Notes: generated from the sequence alone by a model not told the origin. 10,534 bases of DNA from an uncultured Bacilli bacterium (GCA_910585335.1 CAJUCU010000011.1:18389-28922); one strand, 5' to 3'; positions 1 through 6,218 are shown, counted from the first letter of the stretch. Program-made: numbers and translations.

Positions 1-130
1 TTTTACCATCTTCATTTGTTTTTGTCTCTTTTATTATATTTCCATTTTTTAGTATTTGTACAGTTGCATTTTTAACAGGATTTGCAATGGTATCACTATA
101 GACATTTACAATTAAATAACCTTTTGCCAT
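1..130 (-). CDS. Partial protein with N-terminal carboxypeptidase-regulatory-like beta domain (C-terminus outside window)
   Basis: Reading leftwards from an ATG at 130-128, 43 codons stay open to the window edge. GAGGTG at 140-135 is a good ribosome binding site. The visible peptide begins MAKGYLIVNVY, continues through ANPVKNATVQIL, and ends KTNEDGK. The pattern of a strand, 'pVknAtVqI', then a 'T-NedGk' turn is typical of carboxypeptidase regulatory-like or SleC-N-type beta sandwiches. In clostridia such domains often precede peptidoglycan-binding domains. No signal peptide is present, since the start runs straight into the domain. It is divergent from the PG_binding/LysM gene at 199, which supports a cell-wall or spore-layer role. 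The family is inferred from only 43 residues, so the full architecture is unknown. Confidence 0.7.
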   Translation of the reverse strand, partial: MAKGYLIVNVYSDTIANPVKNATVQILKNGNIIKETKTNEDGK

Positions 131-198
131 ATTTCACCTCATTCTATTATACATAATATATTATCAATAAATGAATATAATTTATCGAGGTGATGAGA
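131..198. promoter_or_regulatory. Divergent intergenic promoter region
   Basis: This AT-rich gap of about 68 bp separates two divergent genes and must hold both starts of transcription. TATAAT is present on the plus strand at 176-181 and on the minus strand at 151-146. Each lies only about 6 bp from the ribosome binding site of its gene and has no convincing -35 partner, so neither is a standard sigma-A promoter. CATAATATA at 152-160 fits the loose sigma-K -10 form CATAnnnTA, but this is weak evidence in such AT-rich DNA. Confidence 0.3.
187..194 (+). promoter_or_regulatory. Ribosome binding site deciding the start of the LysM gene
   Basis: GAGGTGAT sits 8 bases (from the last G of GAGG) ahead of ATG 199. 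A GTG at 190 and an ATG at 193 in the same frame lie inside this site and cannot use it, so 199 is the likely start. ATG 205 is a weaker alternative. Confidence 0.75.
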
Positions 199-1338
199 AT
201 GGAGATGAATAATTTACAATTAGGGGATACTGGTGATTCTGTTAAAATCTTGCAAGAAAAATTAAAGATTTTGGGATTTTATAATGCTTTAATTACTGGT
301 ATTTTTGGTGTATCAACAGAGGTGGGGGTTCGTACTTTTCAAAGAGAGTTTGATTTAGATGTGACTGGGATAGTGACAGCGGAGATGTGGGAGATTTTAT
401 ATGCACTGACTGCTGTTGCCACCCCTGCTACTTCTAATAAGGTTTTACGCTTAGGGGATAGTGGTAGTGAAGTCAGGGAACTTCAATTAAAGTTACGAGC
501 ACTTCTTTATTATACTGGACCTATTACTAGTAAATTTGATTTGGAAACAGAAAATGCTGTGAAGAGACTTCAATTTAATAATGATATTACAACTAATGGA
601 ATTGTCGATAGTGCTACTTGGATTTTAATTGAAGTTTTATATGGTAGACTGAATCAATGTGTACTAGATCAAATTGACGATGATGGTTCGAGTGAAGATG
701 AACCATATAAGGTTTATGTCGTAAAAGCGGGAGATACATTATATGCGATTGCTAGTCGTTATGGTACTACTGTGGATGCTATAAAGAGACTTAATCATTT
801 GACTAGTAATACCTTAAGTATCGGGCAGGAGTTGAAGCTTCCAATTAGTGATGGTAATAATGATACTGGTTCAGATTCTACTTTGCGCTATATTGTAAAA
901 CCAGGGGATACTTTGTATGCAATTGCTAGTCGATATGATACTACAGTAGATGAGATAAAGCGGCTTAATAATCTAAGTAGTAATGTTTTAACAGTTGGGC
1001 AGGTTTTAAATATTCCAACTGCTAATCAGGGGGGAGCTAATATACTTTATACAGTACAAAGAGGAGATACACTATTTTCTATTGCTAGTCGTTATGGTAC
1101 TACTGTAGATGAAATAAAACGACTTAACAATTTAACAAGTAATGTCTTAAGTATTGGACAGACATTGAGGATTCCATCTACTAATAGTAGTTATATTACT
1201 TATACAGTACAAAGAGGAGATACACTATTTTCTATTGCTAGTCGCTATGGTACTACTGTAGATGCTATAAAGAGACTCAATAATTTAACAAGTAATGTTT
1301 TAAGTATTGGGCAAGTGTTAAAAATTACTTTTTCTTAA
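199..1338 (+). CDS. Peptidoglycan-binding protein: two PG_binding_1 domains and four LysM repeats
   Basis: This 379-aa protein has a modular wall-binding layout. PG_binding_1 domains lie at about residues 6-66 (LGDTGDSVKILQEKLKILGF) and 81-148 (LRLGDSGSEVRELQLKLRAL). An acidic linker follows (about 158-168). Four LysM repeats then occupy about 173-215, 231-273, 284-326 and 335-377, each with the pattern Y-V-GDTL-IASRY-TTVD-IKRLN--SN-L--GQ-L-I. There is no catalytic domain, no signal peptide, no transmembrane segment and no sorting signal. It binds glycan (GlcNAc-containing polymers) by family knowledge. Lacking export signals, it could be a spore cortex/coat protein like SafA-type LysM proteins, or be exported non-classically; both are inference. 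It is divergent from another wall-domain gene and ends at a hairpin terminator. Confidence 0.92.
   Translation: MEMNNLQLGDTGDSVKILQEKLKILGFYNALITGIFGVSTEVGVRTFQREFDLDVTGIVTAEMWEILYALTAVATPATSNKVLRLGDSGSEVRELQLKLRALLYYTGPITSKFDLETENAVKRLQFNNDITTNGIVDSATWILIEVLYGRLNQCVLDQIDDDGSSEDEPYKVYVVKAGDTLYAIASRYGTTVDAIKRLNHLTSNTLSIGQELKLPISDGNNDTGSDSTLRYIVKPGDTLYAIASRYDTTVDEIKRLNNLSSNVLTVGQVLNIPTANQGGANILYTVQRGDTLFSIASRYGTTVDEIKRLNNLTSNVLSIGQTLRIPSTNSSYITYTVQRGDTLFSIASRYGTTVDAIKRLNNLTSNVLSIGQVLKITFS
1048..1335 (+). repeat. Near-identical tandem LysM-coding repeats (units 3 and 4, 153-bp period)
   Basis: Units starting at 1048 and 1201 are offset by exactly 153 bp (51 codons). Their first 63 bases differ at a single position (cgt versus cgc for an Arg codon). 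The remaining third of the units differs mainly at silent sites, with a few amino-acid changes. This is a within-gene coding repeat, not an independent element. Confidence 0.85.
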
Positions 1339-1342
1339 ATAA

Positions 1343-1367
1343 AAAGACTGGTTTGGTACCAGTCTTT
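1343..1367. terminator. Bidirectional Rho-independent terminator between convergent genes
   Basis: A perfect 10-bp stem, AAAGACTGGT (1343-1352) with ACCAGTCTTT (1358-1367), closes a 5-base loop. On the minus strand it is followed by a T-rich tail (TTATTT), and on the plus strand by the weaker TTTATT. The minus-strand stop codon (1368-1366) lies partly in the stem, so both genes end on this hairpin. Confidence 0.85.
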
Positions 1368-2340
1368 ATTGTCCTACTTTTTCTCTTTTTCTTATTTTTA
1401 TTGCGCCATTATCACATTTATTGCCCCATGAGTCGATTAATTCTTTATCTTTATAGACGCATATGATTTCACAGTTATTTGCACAACGCTTGCATTCTAT
1501 GCCTTTTGTTTCAAACTCAATATCCTCTATATCAAAACTAAAGTCTATTTCTTTGCCATCATTTCTTGCTAAAATTGCGACACCTAAAGCTCCCATTAAA
1601 TGAGAATTATCATCTACGATAATCTCTTCTCCAGTAGCATCTTCGAAAGCTTTAATAACACCAACATTTTTGGAAACGCCTCCTTGGAAAACGATAGGAG
1701 CATAAATTTTCTTTCCCTTTCCAACATTATTTAAGTAGTTTGTTACAACAGCTTTGCAAAGTCCTGCCACAATATCTTCTTTTTTGTGACCAATTTGTGC
1801 TTTATGAACTAAGTCACTTTCCGCGAAGACTGTACATCTAGCGGCGATGTTAGTTGGATTTTTACTTTTTAATGCTAGTGGTCCAAATTCTTCTACTTCT
1901 AAACCTAAACGTTTTGATTGGCTAGAAAGAAAAGATCCTGTTCCAGCAGCACATAAAGTATTCATTGCATAATCGACAACGATACCATCATCGATTAAAA
2001 TAATTTTAGAATCTTGTCCACCAATTTCAAAGATTGTTTTTACTTCTGGATATAGTGAAAGTGTTCCAATCGCATGGGCCGTAATTTCATTTTTAACGAC
2101 ATTAGCTCCTAGTAAAACACCAATTAGTTTTCTAGCAGAACCAGTGGTACCTACTGCAACTATTTTATATTTCTTAAGATTTACTTGCCCTTTTAAATCT
2201 GCAATTAATCTTTTTACGGCATCCATAGGATTTCCTTCTGTCCATAAGTACTTGCTCGCTAAAATGTTGTTTTCTTCATCTATAATGATTCCTTTTGTAG
2301 AAATAGAGCCTATGTCGACTCCAAGGTATGCCTTTTTCAT
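1366..2340 (-). CDS. Acyl-CoA dehydratase activase-type ATPase (BcrAD_BadFG/HgdC family) with Cys-rich C-terminal tail
   Basis: This 324-aa protein is an ASKHA-fold ATPase of the HgdC/BadF family. These ATPases use ATP hydrolysis to push an electron from a [4Fe-4S] cluster to a partner dehydratase or reductase. Visible motifs are the phosphate-1 loop GVDIGSISTKG (7-17), GTTGSAR (64-70), IGGQDSKI (106-113), CAAGTGSF (130-137) and RCTVFAESD (168-176). C130 and C169 are the expected cluster ligands shared between two subunits of the homodimer. Residues 283-309 add C-x2-C-x3-C-x3-C plus C309, a tail known from the long fused activase proteins. It starts at ATG 2340 with GGAG upstream, and its A overlaps the stop codon of the preceding gene (TAATG), implying coupled translation. 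The physiological substrate of the system is unknown. Confidence 0.9.
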   Translation of the reverse strand: MKKAYLGVDIGSISTKGIIIDEENNILASKYLWTEGNPMDAVKRLIADLKGQVNLKKYKIVAVGTTGSARKLIGVLLGANVVKNEITAHAIGTLSLYPEVKTIFEIGGQDSKIILIDDGIVVDYAMNTLCAAGTGSFLSSQSKRLGLEVEEFGPLALKSKNPTNIAARCTVFAESDLVHKAQIGHKKEDIVAGLCKAVVTNYLNNVGKGKKIYAPIVFQGGVSKNVGVIKAFEDATGEEIIVDDNSHLMGALGVAILARNDGKEIDFSFDIEDIEFETKGIECKRCANNCEIICVYKDKELIDSWGNKCDNGAIKIRKREKVGQ

Positions 2341-3407
2341 TATTTTTTCTCCTTTCGCATCATAATCATATCGTAGAAAGCTTCTATTCTAGTATTAATT
2401 CCTACATCACTTGTCTGTGAATCAAAACTGAAGTAGATAATAGGAATTTTATAGTCTTCTGAAATTCTTTGTAATACAGGCATTGCATCAATTTCAGGAG
2501 TACAACCAAAACTTTTTAAGTGAATAATACCATCAAAATCTTCTTTAGCATAGTCAAGAGCGCTTTTAATTGTATACATTGAAGTTGCTCCCATATCATA
2601 TTTGGCATAGTTCTTGATACTTTTTTTGATTTCTTTTTCTGGAGCATTGAAGAAACTATTTGTAATATTCATCCATCGTTTGATTACGATTCCCTTTTTG
2701 GCTAGTTCTTTTTCCATATGATGATTACTATAGGGATCCATGATGGTGTAATACTCACCAATAAAACCTACTTGTAGAGGGTGTTCTGGTTTGTTGGTTT
2801 CTACCTTCTTCAACTTGGCCATATATCTTTTATAAATTTCATTTAACGCTTTTTTATTTTTAACGCTTTTTAACTCTGTTAGAAAATCTTTATGAATTAT
2901 ATCGAAGTCTCCATCATGTAGTTCAAAACCAACATTTTGGCGAATGTAATCTTCTACTTTATCAATTTTTTCTACTATTTTTACTACCAAAAGCAGTGTA
3001 GAGGTTACTTTCTTTAAATTTAGTTTCGGGTTTATTTTTTTAAATTCATTGTAAAAAGTTAATGGTTTAGCAAAGTCTGCTTCTGCCATATTGATGAAAT
3101 GCACATCATAGCCTAAGTCTTTTAGAATTTGTTCATGTAGTTCACCATAATAGCCTAATCTACAAGGTCCACCTACTTGAATTAAGGTATTTGCTCCTGC
3201 CTCGATTGCCTCTATATATCCTCCTAGTTGATATTTAAAAGGAGTGCAGACGAAATCAGGTGAATACTTGGTACCGATTTCTAGTGTTTTCTTTGTTGTA
3301 AGGGGAGCGTCGACATAATCACATTCTAGACCTTCTTTCATTAGGATTTCAATTGCGATATTGTAATTTCCGAATCTAGGAAAACTAATTTTGCAGTTCT
3401 TTTTCAT
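2340..3407 (-). CDS. 2-hydroxyacyl-CoA dehydratase D-like subunit (HGD-D family)
   Basis: This 355-aa protein resembles the iron-sulfur subunits of 2-hydroxyacyl-CoA dehydratases and related double-cubane-cluster reductases. Three cysteines stand where cluster ligands are expected: C54 (FVCTPFK), C82 (GGPCRLG) and C302 (SFGCTPEID). The C-terminus carries the FDSQTSD-x4-TRIEAF motif common to this superfamily. The start at 3407 is chosen because AAGGAGG at 3423-3417 lies 9 bases before it; an upstream in-frame ATG at 3440 lies inside the preceding gene and would precede this site. It overlaps the upstream gene by 23 bp and the downstream activase by 1 bp. It probably pairs with the 3385-4323 product and is reduced by the 1366-2340 ATPase. 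The substrate cannot be read from sequence. Confidence 0.82.
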   Translation of the reverse strand: MKKNCKISFPRFGNYNIAIEILMKEGLECDYVDAPLTTKKTLEIGTKYSPDFVCTPFKYQLGGYIEAIEAGANTLIQVGGPCRLGYYGELHEQILKDLGYDVHFINMAEADFAKPLTFYNEFKKINPKLNLKKVTSTLLLVVKIVEKIDKVEDYIRQNVGFELHDGDFDIIHKDFLTELKSVKNKKALNEIYKRYMAKLKKVETNKPEHPLQVGFIGEYYTIMDPYSNHHMEKELAKKGIVIKRWMNITNSFFNAPEKEIKKSIKNYAKYDMGATSMYTIKSALDYAKEDFDGIIHLKSFGCTPEIDAMPVLQRISEDYKIPIIYFSFDSQTSDVGINTRIEAFYDMIMMRKEKK

Positions 3408-4323
3408 GTTCCCGTTCCTCCTTAATTCTGATAATATCAATAAAACTTTCTAGTCTTGTCTCCATTCCTGCCGTTCCCTCTTGAGCATCCAAAACTAAGG
3501 TGATGATTGGTTTATCTTTTAGGCGTCTTAAAATCATTTCATTTACGAGAGAGTCTGGACCACAAGGGAAAGCAGAGACTAAAATGATACCATCTACCTT
3601 GTCTTTATAAAGCGATATTGCACCTACTAGTTCTTTATTAAAAGTCCATGGTAGTGTTCTTGTTACCATACGCGATGCTTCTCTTGCTTTTTTTGTTTCT
3701 ACCACACAACCTAGAATTGGAACACAATCTAGTTCTTTTAGGGTATCTAGCACTGGTCTTCCAATATACTCATCATAAATATTATATGGATGAGAAATTA
3801 CTAGAATTTTTAGTTTATCACTTTCTAAATTTTTTCTTTGTTCATTTAATTCAATTAATGCAGTTGTTTTTTCTGCCTGTTTTGCTATATAGTAGGCTTT
3901 TAACACTTGGGCTTTGTTTTTCCCTAAGAATTTTCCCATTTTCAAGAAAGCTTTTAGCTCCGTGTCTTTATTTAAAATATCAATACTATAATATAAAAGT
4001 TTTAAATCTTTTTCTTTATAAGTGTTTTTAACTAAATCATAAATCGCTTGAAATCTAGAACATACAATATCTTTTGTACCACCGAGTGTTGCAATGCGGG
4101 GGACAAAAATATAGTCGCATTTATCTACTAGATAGTTTACATGTCCTAAATAAATTTTGTGAGGAAGACAAGCTTCATCAATCGCAAGGGATGTTCCCTC
4201 ACGCATTAGTTCTTTATTTGTTTTTGGACTTACTATATATTCAATTCCTAACTCTTCAAAAAATGTTTCCCATAATACATGATATTTGTAATAAAGAAAT
4301 GCTCTAGGAATCCCTATTTTCAT
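3385..4323 (-). CDS. DUF2229-type CoA protein activase / dehydratase-like subunit
   Basis: This 312-aa protein is the first gene of the minus-strand operon. The N-terminus (KIGIPRAFLYYKYHVLWETF, SPKTNKE, DEACLPHKIYLGH) is the classic DUF2229 signature. In other bacteria DUF2229 is usually a domain inside a protein of roughly 1,400 aa that also contains the activase ATPase and the HGD-D domain. Cysteines C52, C88 and C254 (SAFPCGPDS) parallel C54, C82 and C302 of the next gene. The C-terminal LDAQEGTAGMETRLESF matches that gene's FDSQTSD-x4-TRIEAF, so the two are paralogous subunits, probably a heterodimer each able to hold an Fe-S cluster. GAGGTG precedes ATG 4323, and a sigma-A-like promoter lies at 4350-4378. 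The reaction is unknown. Confidence 0.82.
   Translation of the reverse strand: MKIGIPRAFLYYKYHVLWETFFEELGIEYIVSPKTNKELMREGTSLAIDEACLPHKIYLGHVNYLVDKCDYIFVPRIATLGGTKDIVCSRFQAIYDLVKNTYKEKDLKLLYYSIDILNKDTELKAFLKMGKFLGKNKAQVLKAYYIAKQAEKTTALIELNEQRKNLESDKLKILVISHPYNIYDEYIGRPVLDTLKELDCVPILGCVVETKKAREASRMVTRTLPWTFNKELVGAISLYKDKVDGIILVSAFPCGPDSLVNEMILRRLKDKPIITLVLDAQEGTAGMETRLESFIDIIRIKEEREHEKELQN
3417..3423 (-). promoter_or_regulatory. Ribosome binding site deciding the start of the HGD-D-like gene
   Basis: AAGGAGG (minus strand) lies inside the coding end of the upstream gene, 9 bases before ATG 3407. It sets the start 11 codons downstream of the longest open frame and shows that the overlap between the two genes is genuine rather than a frameshift. 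Confidence 0.8.
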
Positions 4324-4349
4324 ATACTACACCTCTACTTCTCTAATAC

Positions 4350-4378
4350 ATTTTATCAAGAAATAAATTTCTTGTAAA
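4350..4378 (-). promoter_or_regulatory. Sigma-A-like promoter of the dehydratase/activase operon
   Basis: On the minus strand, TTTACA (4378-4373) and TAAAAT (4355-4350) are separated by exactly 17 bp. Transcription would start near 4343, about 20 bases before ATG 4323. The spacer contains a perfect palindrome (4357-4374). Confidence 0.65.
4357..4374. promoter_or_regulatory. Candidate operator: palindrome inside the operon promoter
   Basis: CAAGAAA (4357-4363), a 4-base centre and TTTCTTG (4368-4374) form a perfect 7-bp inverted repeat. It fills the -35/-10 spacer of the minus-strand promoter and lies next to the upstream edge of the plus-strand promoter. The position suits a repressor shared by both directions. 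No known regulator is assigned. Confidence 0.4.
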
Positions 4379-4395
4379 TGCACTTTAGGTATGAT
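4368..4395 (+). promoter_or_regulatory. Probable promoter of the Ppx/GppA-like gene
   Basis: TATGAT at 4390-4395 is a good -10 box placed about 25 bases before ATG 4421. The best -35 candidate, TTTCTT (4368-4373, 16-bp spacer), is poor, so the promoter is likely weak or activator dependent. Confidence 0.4.
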
Positions 4396-4405
4396 ACTCT
4401 TAGTA

Positions 4406-4413
4406 AAAGGAGA
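4406..4413 (+). promoter_or_regulatory. Ribosome binding site deciding the start of the Ppx/GppA-like gene
   Basis: AAAGGAGA precedes ATG 4421 with a normal spacing of about 8 bases. An in-frame ATG at 4391 lies in the promoter -10 box and upstream of this site, so it is not the start. Confidence 0.75.
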
Positions 4414-4420
4414 ATGGTTT

Positions 4421-5311
4421 ATGTATTATATTGATTTAGGTTCTTCTACTATCAAAGTATATCGTTATGAAGATACTTTAGAATTGTTGGAAGAGCATTC
4501 TATCTATTTTAAAAATGGGTTTTCTAAAGAACATGGCATTAGTACTGAAAATTTGACGGAGCTTTGTTCTTATTTTTCTATTATTAAAGAGAAATATGCG
4601 CTTCGTTATGAAAATACTTTTATTTATGTTACAGGTATTTTCCGTAATTTATCTCTTTCTTTGAGGCAGGAGATGGTACGATTATTTAATGACAGGTTCG
4701 ATTTGTATTTTAATATTATTAGTCATGGTATTGAAAACTATTATTTGGCTAGTGCGATGAAGCATGACTATAATGGGAAGAAAATCTTAATTATCAATAT
4801 GGGTGGCAAGACGACAGAACTGGTTACTTTTCTAGATGGTGTTATTATAGATACTCATAATTTGAATGTAGGTGTTGCCGATTTATTAAATCAATTTACG
4901 AAGGTGAATGAGAGTATCAGTGGGGATAAAATAGAAGAGATGGAAGCATTTGTTTTAGAAAAGCTAGGGGATTTAAAGTTGGCGCAAGATTATGATGCTG
5001 CTATTTTCACTGGTGGGGAAGAACGATTTGAGCTTTTGACTGATTTTCATTTAGTAGAGAATACTTTATTTCAAGATGGTATACATCGTTATATGGTTTC
5101 TTTTGATGATTATATTTTGGGAACGGAAAAAGTATTTTATTCTATTACTATGGATGAACTATATCAATTGATGCCAGGAAATCCTAAATGGATGGATGGT
5201 GCTAGAAGTGGAGCTATAATACCTCTTGCTTTATTCCGTCTTGCTGGAATAAAGTGGATTATACCGTCAGATCTTAATTTAATTCATGGTGTTATTCGTG
5301 ATTTGTATTAA
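4421..5311 (+). CDS. Divergent, short Ppx/GppA-like phosphatase-family (ASKHA) protein
   Basis: This 296-aa protein follows the plan of the Ppx/GppA N-terminal region (exopolyphosphatase / pppGpp phosphohydrolase). It has YIDLGSSTIKVY (3-14, phosphate-1), VTGIFRNLS (70-78, like the family's ATSA-R--N), IISHGIENYYLA (99-110, like ISG-EEAR), INMGGKTTELV (125-135, like DIGGGSTEL), FTGGEER (196-202), and C-terminal RSGAIIPLALFRLAGIKWIIPSDLNLIHGVIRDLY. It is about the length of short Ppx proteins and lacks the C-terminal HD-type domain. Two key sites differ: Asp of the second phosphate motif is Asn126, and one Glu of the catalytic EE pair is Ile104 (E105 kept). It may therefore have altered or no polyphosphate/pppGpp activity. 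It stands alone on the plus strand, divergent from the dehydratase operon. No terminator follows. Confidence 0.72.
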   Translation: MYYIDLGSSTIKVYRYEDTLELLEEHSIYFKNGFSKEHGISTENLTELCSYFSIIKEKYALRYENTFIYVTGIFRNLSLSLRQEMVRLFNDRFDLYFNIISHGIENYYLASAMKHDYNGKKILIINMGGKTTELVTFLDGVIIDTHNLNVGVADLLNQFTKVNESISGDKIEEMEAFVLEKLGDLKLAQDYDAAIFTGGEERFELLTDFHLVENTLFQDGIHRYMVSFDDYILGTEKVFYSITMDELYQLMPGNPKWMDGARSGAIIPLALFRLAGIKWIIPSDLNLIHGVIRDLY

Positions 5312-5321
5312 AATTCTTTTG

Positions 5322-5350
5322 TTGTAGATTGAGAATGATTCTGTTATAAT
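5322..5350 (+). promoter_or_regulatory. Strong sigma-A promoter with extended -10, upstream of the 260-aa gene
   Basis: TTGTAG (5322-5327) and a consensus TATAAT (5345-5350) are spaced by 17 bp, with TG at 5342-5343 giving an extended -10. The start would be near 5357, leaving a leader of about 25 bases before ATG 5383. It begins 10 bp after the upstream stop codon. Confidence 0.75.
5330..5344. promoter_or_regulatory. Candidate operator (Fur-family-like 7-1-7 palindrome) in the promoter spacer
   Basis: AGAAT-G-ATTCT (5332-5342) is a perfect 5-1-5 inverted repeat in the -35/-10 spacer. Extended to TGAGAAT-G-ATTCTGT it resembles the Bacillus Fur 7-1-7 box TGATAAT-n-ATTATCA at about 10 of 14 positions, mainly in the left half. 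A repressor bound here would block the polymerase. The assignment to Fur or PerR is only a suggestion. Confidence 0.3.
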
Positions 5351-5382
5351 ACATAGTATTTAAAAAGAACGGTGATGTAAAT

Positions 5383-6165
5383 ATGATTCAATTAGAAAAC
5401 TTAGGGAATTTTGAATTTGTTAATTGTTTTTTATCTATGCATTATATGACTTTTGGTTATACTGAAAAAGAAAGAGATAAGAGAGGGTATGAGCCTTGTA
5501 ATGTTTCTCAAAAATATTTAGCAGAACTTTTTCATTTGCCTACCGATTTTTTTCAGTTTCGTGCACCTATATTAGATCCTACTGATTCTAAAGAGGTAAA
5601 AGCAGTTTATGAACAATTTTTAGCGGAAGCTTTTAAAAGAGGGCTTTGTTTCGAGCGTCATATAGAAAAAAAGGATATTATCTATACAGAGGATTTTTCT
5701 GAGTGGCAAATTTATATGAAAAATCATCCTACCTATATTAGAGAGATTTCTGCGACTAATTTTTTTGGTGATAATGATATTTGTTATGTGGATCATGAAG
5801 TGATTGGTTTTGATTATCCAGTTCGCTCTTCTTGTAAGATTTTAAGTGAGAAGGGTTATCATACTTATTGGTCTTCGGCAAATTATGAAGATGCTAAAAG
5901 ACGATATGGTGAGGTTATGAAAGATCAAGCCGTTGCCTATATTCTCATTGATTCTAAAAACTTAACGGAATCCTTAAAGACAGAATTACTTTTAGATGGT
6001 AGTTGTGATTTTTGGGGAATTGCAACCGCTTATAGCGATTTTTCTAAATATTATGGTATTTGGTCTCCTATTACTTCTCTTGATATGAGATGTGAGGAAA
6101 TCAGTGGAATATTAGAGAAAAAAGCATTAGACTTACCTGTTTTAACAAAAAGCCTATCTTATTGA
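5383..6165 (+). CDS. Hypothetical protein, 260 aa, function unknown
   Basis: This is a well-supported gene: ATG 5383 follows GGTGAT (5371-5376) and a strong promoter, and it ends at TGA before a strong terminator. The product appears soluble, with no signal peptide or membrane segment. It is rich in aromatic residues (for example HYMTFGY, TDFFQFR, SKYYGIWSPI) and has seven cysteines spread along the chain with no CxxC pair. A region near 141-190 (IGFDYPVRSSCKILSEKGYHTYWSSAN, then VAYILID) reads like an alpha/beta core, followed by LLLDGSCDFWGIA. I do not recognise a named domain. It is transcribed alone, so its neighbours say little; the possible metal/redox operator in its promoter is the only regulatory hint. 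Confidence 0.85.
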   Translation: MIQLENLGNFEFVNCFLSMHYMTFGYTEKERDKRGYEPCNVSQKYLAELFHLPTDFFQFRAPILDPTDSKEVKAVYEQFLAEAFKRGLCFERHIEKKDIIYTEDFSEWQIYMKNHPTYIREISATNFFGDNDICYVDHEVIGFDYPVRSSCKILSEKGYHTYWSSANYEDAKRRYGEVMKDQAVAYILIDSKNLTESLKTELLLDGSCDFWGIATAYSDFSKYYGIWSPITSLDMRCEEISGILEKKALDLPVLTKSLSY

Positions 6166-6182
6166 TGGTGATTATTTTAGGG

Positions 6183-6218
6183 GGAAATACTTTTACAAAG
6201 AAGTATTTCCTTTTTTTT
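6183..6218 (+). terminator. Rho-independent terminator of the 260-aa gene
   Basis: A perfect 10-bp stem, GGAAATACTT (6183-6192) with AAGTATTTCC (6201-6210), has an 8-base loop and is followed by eight T residues (6211-6218). This is a textbook strong terminator 17 bases after the stop codon. Confidence 0.92.

Noticed and set aside
131..198. c-di-AMP (ydaO-type) riboswitch ahead of the LysM gene, as seen for some wall genes
   Set aside because: The whole intergenic gap is only 68 bp and AT-rich, far too short for that riboswitch.
190..198. GTG at 190 as start of the LysM gene
   Set aside because: It lies inside the GAGGTGAT ribosome binding site; ATG 199 has the correct spacing.
700..1335. 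Tandem repeats resembling a CRISPR or satellite array
   Set aside because: The repeats are in frame, encode LysM domains and have a 153-bp or similar period with no spacers.
3385..3407. Possible frameshift splitting one long fused activase-dehydratase gene
   Set aside because: Each of the three genes has its own well-placed ribosome binding site and start codon, and complete terminal motifs. The overlaps look like translational coupling, not a broken gene.
3648..4031. Plus-strand open frame of 127 codons opposite the DUF2229 gene
   Set aside because: It is a hydrophobic shadow of the real minus-strand gene and lacks a good ribosome binding site; the minus-strand product has clear family motifs.
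6163..6165. UGA read as Trp (mollicute code)
   Set aside because: This TGA is followed directly by a strong terminator, and Trp is consistently encoded by TGG in all genes here.
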